Source: Branchipolynoe longqiensis
Lineage: Eukaryota > Annelida > Polychaeta > Phyllodocida > Polynoidae
Assembly: GCA_030323885.1 (NCBI GenBank)
Contig: CM059187.1
Coordinates: 137,240,415 to 137,304,414 of the forward strand
DNA length: 64,000 bases
Direction of reading: 5' to 3'
Shown piece by piece: positions 56,932-64,000 of this stretch. Under the pieces are notes generated by a model. It was not told the DNA's origin, searched no databases, and was given only the letters and a program-made list of their open reading frames with translations. The position numbers and the translations under genes are program-made. The first letter of the stretch is position 1. Each line of letters opens with the position of its first letter.

Positions 56932-57126
56932 ATTTGTTGTTCTTTTACGTCCTAGCACCATCTAAGGTCATATCAAGATGGGTACCGACTTGTGACAGTT
57001 CGCACACATGGCAACATTATAGTGCTGCCCCACTGGGAGACTAGGCGGCCAGCACCATGACCCGATATCCCAGTCACATTATCCTGATACAGTGCTAACC
57101 AGTCCATGTTCTATCCTATTAACGCA
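56932..57126 (-). mobile_element. tRNA-derived SINE, tail half
   Basis: TTTGTTGTTCTTTTACGTCC to CCAGTCCATGTTCTATCCTA TTAA; head lost. Confidence 0.86.
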
Positions 57127-57342
57127 GACATGCACGTTTGGGGCAGCAATATTAATTACAACTAGGTCAACTCCTGACCCAGTGACGTCACCAACTGCTT
57201 CCTGGCGACACGTGGAGAAAACGAAGCCTCTGGGTGCTGTGTGCTTATTAAGAATTCCCCAGACAAGGCCGGTAGATAATTGTTCAGTTGAGGACACACT
57301 TCGCAGGTTGTGCCAGTTGTGGACACACTTCGCAGGATGTGT

Positions 57343-57652
57343 CGGTAGGTTGTTGGGAGTTTTACGTCCTGGAAACATCTGAGGTCATATAAGGACAGGT
57401 ACCGACTTGTGACAGTGCACACTCATGGTGACTTTATAGTGCTGCCCCACTGGGAGACCGGGCCACCAGCACCAGGACCTCATACCCCACTCAGTCACAT
57501 TATCCTGACACTGAGCCAACCAGTCCTTGCCGTAGCCTAATAATGCCGAACACCTCACTAGGAATTGACAAGTATCAATTTTTAAGTCATTGGTTTGACT
57601 ACACCTGCCCGTGTGATCGAATCCCACGATCTACTAAAACGACCATCCCGTC
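57343..57652 (-). mobile_element. tRNA-derived SINE
   Basis: GGTAGGTTGTTGGGAGTTTT to GTGTGATCGAATCCCACGAT..CCATCCCGTC. Confidence 0.88.
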
Positions 57653-58021
57653 AAATTCGAGCGGCGTTTCCGTAATAATTGTGTGAATGTGTGTGTGTGT
57701 GTGTGTGGGGCGGCGTCCTGCATTCTTACGAGGTGTGTGAAGTGCATCAAACAGTTAGCAAAACATAAACGCAGTAAGTGGCGATGTGTTGAGTGAAGTG
57801 ATGTGCCGCATAGCGTGATCTATAAACGACGACACTAATTATGTACCATGGAAGCAGGACAGTGGAGAGAGAGTGTGTGGGTGGGTGTGTGTGTGTCGGG
57901 GAGGGGTAATGACGTTATAACCTAAACCTAGGATTCCATAGACACAAGAGCAGCAGCGGCGTGTGTAACGCAGCAGGTGGGAAGGGGGGGGGGGGGGGGG
58001 GACAGGATGGAAATGGTGATG
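57653..58021. other. (GT)n, (GTG)n and G-run rich sequence
   Basis: 57684-57710 and 57870-57895 GT repeats; G-run 57983-58002. Confidence 0.7.
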
Positions 58022-58356
58022 GGTGTTGGTTGGTTGTGGGAGTTTTACCTCCTGGCAACATCTCAGGTCATATCAGGATGGGCACCGACTTGTGACAGTG
58101 CGCACGCATGGTGACTTTATAGTGCTGAGCCACTGGGAAATCAGGCTACCGGCACCATGACGCGATATCCCACTCAGACACATTATCCTGACACTGAGCT
58201 AACCAGTCCTTGCTCTATCCTATTAATGCTGAGCGCCATGCTAGGAAGCGACAAGTATCAATATTGTATGTCATTGGTTTGACTCGACGGGGAACCGAAC
58301 TCTTGATCTCCTGCACGCGAGGCGGGCACTCAACCGATTTGGCCACCGTGCCCGGT
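58022..58356 (-). mobile_element. tRNA-derived SINE, full length
   Basis: GTTGGTTGGTTGTGGGAGTT to CAACCGATTTGGCCACCGTG CCCGG. Confidence 0.92.
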
Positions 58357-58500
58357 ATCCTCCCAAACTGGCTTCCCAGCTAACTGCCATAATGCAGATA
58401 TAGCCCACACCAGAGTCATATGACATAATTGTAAATGCGAGCTAATCGGACGGGAATCGGACTCACTTCTCATGTCAGCTAAGTCAAGCCTACCTTGCCT

Positions 58501-59145
58501 GGTACCAGAGAGCGTGTATATAAACAGATGAGAGGGACAACTCCCGCGAAAATCGGTAACATAGGCTACAGTGGCGATCCTGGCGGTTATTGTTGAACAA
58601 GCCTTGAGTTTGCCGGTACGCTCAGTGCAAAACATTAATTTTCTTAAAAGATTAATAGAAATCCAGAACCCTAACCTTATAAATTCAATATAATCTTGTT
58701 GGTAAACATGTTTTCTATATGTGTACTAAGCGGCTTGTTTCTATTTGGTGTAGTTTTAGAGATATTTCACTTTTTCTGTAGGAAGATTGCACACGACCAT
58801 TGACAATGCCTTGAGTTTGCCGTACGCGTAGTGAAAAACGTCAGTTTTATTCCAAATTAATAGAAATCCAGAACCCTAACCATATCAATTTAATATAATC
58901 TTGTTGGTAAACATGTTTTCTATGTGTATTCCAATCAGTTTGTTTCTAGGTGTTGTAGTTTTAGAGATATTTAACGTTTTCTGTAGGAAGATTGCACACG
59001 ACCATTGACAATGCCTTGAGTTTGACAGCTGTGTCATATACTGTTCAACAACCACCACTTGGAGCGCCACAGTCGGCAGCTGTTACATGGTCTAGTATGG
59101 GAGTTGTCCCTCTCATCTGTTTATATACACGCTCTCTGCTGGTAC
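58501..59145. mobile_element. TIR element (47-bp arms) with interior shared with the TAGGGTATTC MITEs
   Basis: GGTACCAGAGAGCGTGTATA TAAACAGATGAGAGGGACAA to TTGTCCCTCTCATCTGTTTA TATACACGCTCTCTGCTGGT. Interior has two units with CCAGAACCCTAACC and GATTGCACACGACCATTGAC. Confidence 0.87.
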
Positions 59146-59165
59146 TCAGCATTACTAATTCTAGG

Positions 59166-59322
59166 CTCAGTGTCATCATAAGACTGTGTGGGATATAACT
59201 TATCATGGTCATGGTGCCAGCGGTATGGTATCTCTATGGGTTAGCACCATAAAGTCACCGTGAGCATGCAAGTTATTACCTGTCCTGATATTACCATAAA
59301 TCTTGCTATGATGCAAACATAA
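59166..59322 (+). mobile_element. tRNA-derived SINE, decayed 3' part
   Basis: GGTCATGGTGCCAGCGGTAT, CACCATAAAGTCACCGTGAG, TACCTGTCCTGATATTACC. Confidence 0.72.
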
Positions 59323-59557
59323 ATGAACTAACATAGCTCACATAAAATAGATTCAAGTAGGACATTGTCACATTGTATTTATTTAGGCTTGTACACCTCC
59401 CGCGCCCAGTGCATCGGCGATGAAAAAGTGTGCATTCTGCTGAATAAATTGTTCCCAACATTTTTTTTTTTAATGTCCGGCGACTCGATCCATCTTCTGA
59501 TCGGTTTCCACCTATGATCAAAGATCCGCCAGTGGCGTCATTTTCTTACATTTCCTG

Positions 59558-59886
59558 GGACCGGGTGTGGTGGCCAAATTGGTAGAGCGTGGACCTCGCA
59601 TGTGGGAAACCGGAGTTTGGTTGCCAGTCGAGTTAAACTAATGACTTATAAATTGGACACTTGTCGCTTATGAGTCTGGCACTCGGCATTAATAGGATAA
59701 CAGAAGGACTGGTTAGCTCAGTGTCAGGATAATATGACTGAGTGGGATATCAGATCATGGTGCCAGTGGGCTGATTTCCCAGTGGGGCAGCACTATAAAG
59801 TCACTATGAATGTGCATTGTCACAAGTTGGTATCCGTTCTATGACCTTAGATGTTGCCAGGATGTAAAACTCCAACAACCAACTAC
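59558..59886 (+). mobile_element. tRNA-derived SINE, full length
   Basis: GGGTGTGGTGGCCAAATTGG TAGAGC to AACTCCAACAACCAACTAC. Confidence 0.92.
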
Positions 59887-60164
59887 ATTTCCCGGTAAAG
59901 ATACTACACCCACTGTGCACCTCTTGATCCCCGTCCTTCTACGCCATGACCCCCTGCGGCGCCTTTGTCCAACATGTCAGTTTCTCAGGTCTTCGGTAGG
60001 GGGCGGGTCAGAGGGAGGGCCGCGGACAACGAAAAGGACGACACCGCGCACTGACCTCTGACGGAAACCTGGCACATTACTTACAACGGAAGCTAAAGTC
60101 TGGGGATGGCGTCAGCTTGAGTTTACTAATACTGGATGAATGGACTTATGTGGGTGCTCCACCT

Positions 60165-60556
60165 TAGGGGATGGAGGGATGGAGGGAGGGAGCGAGGGAG
60201 GGAGGGAGGGAGGGAGGGAGGGAGGGAGGGAGGGGGGGAGGGAGGGAGGGAGGGAGGGAGTGGGAGGGAGGAGGAGGAAGGGACGGAGGGAGGGAGAGGG
60301 GGTGAGGAGGGAGGGAGGAGGAGGGACGGAGGGAGGGAGGGAGGGAGGGAGGGAGGGAGGGAGGAGGAGGGTGAGGGAGGGGGAGGGAGGAGGGAGGGAG
60401 TGAGGGAGGGAGGGAGGAGGGAGAGGAGGGAGAGGAGGAGGGAGGGAGGAAGGACGAGGGAGGGAGGGGAGGAGGGAGGGAGGGAGGGAGGGAGGGAGGG
60501 AGGAGGGAGGGGGAGGGAGGGAGGGAGGGAGGGAGGGAGGGAGGGAGGGAGGGGAA
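60165..60556. repeat. (GGGA)n purine tract, ~390 bp
   Basis: Almost pure GGGA/GGA repeat. Gives Gly/Arg/Glu and Pro/Ser open frames on both strands that are not genes. Confidence 0.97.
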
Positions 60557-60599
60557 AATCACTCATTTGACTCTTATATTCAGTGCATCAACTTCACAT

Positions 60600-60985
60600 T
60601 GTACCGGATGGGATGTCTGAAATTGGTGAGAGCGCTGTCTGATTTCCCAAGTGGGAGGGAATCACTTCAAATCCAGGCAGAGTCAAACCAATGACATACA
60701 AAATTGATATTTGTTGGCCTCTATCCTGACACTTGGCATTAATAGCATAGGGTAAGTGCTGGTTAGATCAGTATCAGGATAATGTGACTGAGTGGGGAAT
60801 TAGGTCATGGGGCCGGCAGCACTATAAAGTCACCACGAGTCTGCATTGTCACATGTCAGTACCCGTCCTAATGTGACCTCAGATGTTGCCAGGATTAAAA
60901 ACCGCAACAAAGAACAAACAAACAGTACCCATCCTGATATTACCTTTGATGTTGCTTGGATGTAAAGCCTCAACAAACAAGCTTT
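60600..60985 (+). mobile_element. tRNA-derived SINE, diverged, tail duplicated
   Basis: GGTAAGTGCTGGTTAGATCA, TAATGTGACTGAGTGGGGAA; the tail occurs twice (TACCCGTCCTAATGTGACCT; TACCCATCCTGATATTACCT). Confidence 0.85.
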
Positions 60986-61064
60986 TGCATTCGAATTTTT
61001 AGTTAAAATTCCTGCCGTTCGCATCGCCACTGAACTAGTGGGCCTAAACGCCACACTGTCACAC

Positions 61065-62020
61065 TGCAAACTCAATGGCTATGAGCAATCTTCATACAGA
61101 AAAAGTTAATATCTCTAAAACCACACCACCTAGAGACAAACTGCTTGGTACACATATAGAACATGTATCCAATGAATAGATTATATTAAATTTATAAGGT
61201 TAGGGTTCTGTATTTCTATTAATTTGGAATAAAATAGACGTTTTGCACTGCGCGTACTGGCAAACTCAATGCATTGTCAATGGCCGTGAGCAATCTTGGA
61301 TTATATTCATACAGAAGGTCAAGTAGAAGAGTATCTCTGAAAACTATCTCATCTAAAACCACACTAGCTAGAGCGAGACCGCTTGGTACACATATAATAA
61401 AAACATATTCACGAATAGTTTATTAAATATTTATAAAGGTTAGGGTTCTGTATTTCTATTAATTTTGAATTAAACTAAAACGTTTTTGCACTGCACATAC
61501 CGGCAAAACTCAATGCATTGTCATGGCATTATCTATAAATAGGGTTCTGTATTTCTATTAATTTTGAATAAAATAAACGTTTTGCACTGCACATACCGGC
61601 AAACTCAATGCATTGTCAATGGCAATATCTATAAAACCACACCACTTAGAAACAAACTGTTTGGAACACATATAGAAAACTTATTCAACGAATAGATTAT
61701 ATTAAATTTATAAGGTTATGGTTCTGTATTTCTATTAATTTGGAATAAAATAGACGTTTTGCACTGCGTGTCCCGGCAAACTCAATGCATTGTCAATGGC
61801 CATGAGCAATCTTGAATTATATTCATACAGAAGAAGTGAAATATCTCTAAAACCACACCACCTAGAGACAAACCGCTTGGTACACATATAGAAAACATAT
61901 TCAACGAATAGATTATATTAAATTCATAAGGTTAGGGTTCTGCATTTCTATTAATTTTGAATAAAATAAATGTTTTGCACTGCGCGTACCGGCAAACTCA
62001 ATGCATTGTCAATGCACTAG
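61065..62020 (-). repeat. Tandem array of a MITE interior (units ~100-245 bp, about five)
   Basis: Repeated blocks GCAAACTCAATGCATTGTCA, GAGCAATCTT..ATTCATACAG, CTAAAACCACACCACCTAGA, CTTGGTACACATATAGAAAA, TTAAATTTATAAGGTTAGGG, TTCTGTATTTCTATTAATTT and CGTTTTGCACTGC recur in order. The same modules, inverted, form the interior of the elements at 7303-7867, 8047-8402 and 58501-59145. Confidence 0.9.
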
Positions 62021-62400
62021 TACCGACGCGCCACCAAGTGTCGGACAAATTAACTACGCCACATGTCCCCCATTCAAAAACTGTCACGGCTTCAAAGAAT
62101 CTGCCATAATCCCGATGGATGTGTACTCAAAGGCAAGCAAGGCATTTTGCTACATCTCCGAGTGATTTGTGAGAAAGTCCACTGGGGATTTGCGAGAGCA
62201 GCTTCTATATATATCTGAAGGAACAGACGGATTGTTCATGTACATAACTAATCAGGCAGTCTTGTCAAAAAATAACAAATCACATAGTTCAGAACAAGCA
62301 CCTTACGCTAAGCAAGAGAGAAACACTCGAAAAGAATAATCTAAGTATAGACATTGCTCGCTTCATTTCAAAAGCAACTAATTATAATACCAATTCTACA
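62021..62400. other. Unassigned
   Basis: No exon joining DPP8/9 was recognised in either strand. Confidence 0.45.
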
Positions 62401-62417
62401 CGCGGTGGCCGAATTGG

Positions 62418-62512
62418 TATCCTACCTTGCCCAACCAGTATCCTACCCTGCCCAACCAGTATCCTACCCTGCCCAACCAGTATCCTACCCTGCCTAACCA
62501 GTATCTTAACCT
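62418..62512. repeat. 21-bp minisatellite at a SINE head fragment
   Basis: Four to five copies of TATCCTACCCTGCCCAACCAG directly following a SINE A-box fragment (cggtggccgaattggtatcc, 62403). Then a CCA-rich tract to 62560. Confidence 0.88.
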
Positions 62513-62569
62513 GACCGGCCCCTTCACCCCTACCACTACCACCACCACCACCACCACCAAACTCCCCCT

Positions 62570-62941
62570 CCCCACACACACACTCGCAGTTGTTGCTAGA
62601 TAAAGAAAACCAGAAAACAAAATAGTGCACTATTCAAAGTGTATGACCGGGGGTTATATAATCATAGGTTCAGTGAAAAGCTGGGCGATAATAGGTGTTA
62701 TGTTGGCAAAGTGTACCGGTGCCAGTGGGCTAACTGCAGTCACGACTGATCCCTGACCACCCCAGGCAGTTTGCAAAACGCTCATGGGCTTGGGCATTCA
62801 CTGGCACCTTTAGTATTTCATAGAATCAGTGGTAACACACTTCACCCTAGAGACACCTACTAACAAAATAAACCATAATATGAGTCCTACCAGAATAGAT
62901 ATAAAACATTGAGCAACATTGAACCAGCATTGAGAACTAGT
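62570..62941. other. Unassigned
   Basis: No repeat terminus or exon recognised. Confidence 0.45.
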
Positions 62942-63290
62942 GTTAACTCACACCTAAGAACCGGGCATGGTGGCCTAATCGGTAGAGCGTGGGCCTCGTG
63001 TGTGGAAGGTCGGGAGTTGGGTTCCCGGTCGAGTCAAACCAATGACTTTAAAATTGGTACTTGTCGCTTCCTAGCCTGGCGTTTGGCATTAATAGGATAG
63101 GGCAAGGACTGGTTAGTTCAGTGTCAGGATAATGTGACTGAGTGGGACATTGGGTCATGGTGCCGGCAGCCTGATTTCCAAGTGGGGCAGCACTATAAAG
63201 TGACCATGAGTGCACACTGTCACAAGTCGGTACCCATCCTGATATGACCTTAGATGTTACTAGGACATAAAACAACAACAAACAAACACA
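62942..63290 (+). mobile_element. tRNA-derived SINE, full length (good reference copy)
   Basis: Head CCGGGCATGGTGGCCTAATC GGTAGAGC (A box), GGGAGTTGGGTTCCCGGTCG (B box), core CAAGGACTGGTTAGTTCAGT GTCAGGATAATGTGACTGAG, GGGGCAGCACTATAAAGTGA, tail GATATGACCTTAGATGTTAC TAGGACATAAAAC then AAC repeats. The tRNA-like part is ~75 bp, total ~345 bp. Confidence 0.93.
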
Positions 63291-63455
63291 CCTAAGATAC
63301 TGGATATCGGATAATCACAAATGCGCATGAAAATGACGATAATGCAACAACAATAAAAGACCATCTGAATGCGCTGAATGTTAAATTTCATGTTAAAAGT
63401 CAGGGGACACATAAATATTTACAAATGCGTTATATACGCATGTTATTTTTCACTT

Positions 63456-64000
63456 TTGTATTATTGGGAATAGTAAGCGAGTATTGATACTGTTTTCACC
63501 CCTGACTATTGCTGTGCATGTGCTTATTTTAATATACCGATATTAAATCAATATATTGGAGATAGGAAATGAGTAGTTATACTATTTTCACTCAAACTTA
63601 ACTACAGTAAAACTTCTCCAACGGACCACATCCACAGATCGCCCATTCCCTATATCGATCACTTTATTTGGGTCCCAAATGATCGCCCATACCAACACCT
63701 CCTTACATGGACCATTTAAAGTTGGTCCCATGGACAGTCGATTTAGAAAGATTTTACTGTATTGCTGTGTATGTGCAACCTTTAATGTACCGATATTAAA
63801 TCATTGTTGTATTATTGGGGATAGTAAGCAAGTAGTGATATTGTTTTCACCCCAACTATTGCTGGGTGTGCGCATCTTTTAATGTACCGATATTAAATCA
63901 TTGTTGTATTATTCGAGATAGTAAGCAAGTAGTGATATTGTTTTCACCCCAACTATTGCTGGGTATGCGCATCTTTTAATGTACCGATATTAAATCACTG
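63456..64000 (+). repeat. ~105-bp tandem repeat, at least four copies, reaching the window end
   Basis: Unit TTATTGGGGATAGTAAGCAA, GTAGTGATATTGTTTTCACC, CCAACTATTGCTGGGTGTGC, GCATCTTTTAATGTACCGAT, ATTAAATCATTGTTG. The second unit is split by a TA-flanked MITE (63605-63759). Confidence 0.92.
63605..63759. mobile_element. Tc1/mariner-type MITE with proven TA duplication
   Basis: CAGTAAAACTTCTCCAACGG to TTTAGAAAGATTTTACTG; TA at 63603-63604 and 63760-63761. Neighbouring tandem units show the uninterrupted site aacTAttgctg. Confidence 0.93.

Noticed and set aside
60126..60570. Gly/Arg/Glu-rich and Pro/Ser-rich frames of ~140 codons
   Set aside because: Translations of the GGGA tract on both strands.
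62942..63020. Possible true tRNA gene at SINE heads (also 8476, 54638)
   Set aside because: A and B boxes are present, but acceptor stem pairing is poor and the same head occurs in dozens of SINE copies with body and tail.

Overview
This is nuclear DNA of an animal: genes split by GT-AG introns, a very dense load of SINEs, miniature inverted-repeat transposons (MITEs), tyrosine-recombinase (DIRS) retroelements, minisatellites and microsatellites. There are no operons and no bacterial-type genes. The only host gene I recognise is the 3' part of a dipeptidyl peptidase 8/9 (DPP8/DPP9, prolyl oligopeptidase family S9B) gene on the minus strand. Five consecutive coding exons (49157 down to 31650) give the last 166 residues, including the whole Ser-Asp-His catalytic triad and the stop codon. 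The GC-rich exons, the DIRS elements and minisatellites seeded on exon/intron boundaries suggest a marine invertebrate. A cephalochordate (amphioxus) is my best guess because, from memory, boundary-spanning minisatellites were described there, but the species cannot be proved from this window.

Layout. 1-20 kb is intergenic repeat: a 3' fragment of a non-LTR retrotransposon with a 32-bp minisatellite grown out of its coding sequence (1.7-2.7 kb), several TTAA-flanked MITEs, a pair of TAGGGTATTC-end MITEs (7.3-8.4 kb), tRNA-derived SINEs, a second dead non-LTR fragment (14.0-14.4 kb), and a 0.9-kb near-perfect palindrome (14.76-15.65 kb). At 21.16-23.69 kb lies an internally deleted DIRS element that keeps gag and termini. 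At 26.0-29.2 kb a 0.72-kb block is duplicated on both sides of a TTAA MITE stuffed with TG-rich satellite, and a 58-bp minisatellite follows at 29.65-30.29 kb.

From 31.65 kb to the right edge lies the DPP8/9 gene. Its introns contain a second DIRS element (37.76-42.42 kb) with reverse transcriptase, RNase H, a Dam-methyltransferase-like region and tyrosine recombinase, a 39-bp satellite array, two minisatellites that begin exactly at exon 5' splice sites (43.2-43.6 and 48.1-49.1 kb), many SINEs, and nested DNA-transposon relics. The 14.8 kb to the right of the last recognised exon (49.16-64 kb) contain only repeats as far as I can see, so the next upstream exon probably lies outside the window.

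Most interesting signals: (i) tandem amplification of the 5' splice site in two different introns of the same gene; (ii) two DIRS copies with complementary deletions (one lacks RT/RNase H/most of the recombinase, the other lacks the gag start), both keeping the terminal and internal complementary regions; (iii) at least four 50-60 bp SINE tail-only insertions that all start at the same SINE nucleotide and mostly have their own target duplications; (iv) MITE insertions whose empty sites can be read from the repeat they hit, giving exact target duplications (6 bp, TA and probably TTA) for three families; (v) the large palindrome. Repeat boundaries below were read by eye and are accurate to a few bases where a terminal repeat is visible, otherwise to some tens of bases.
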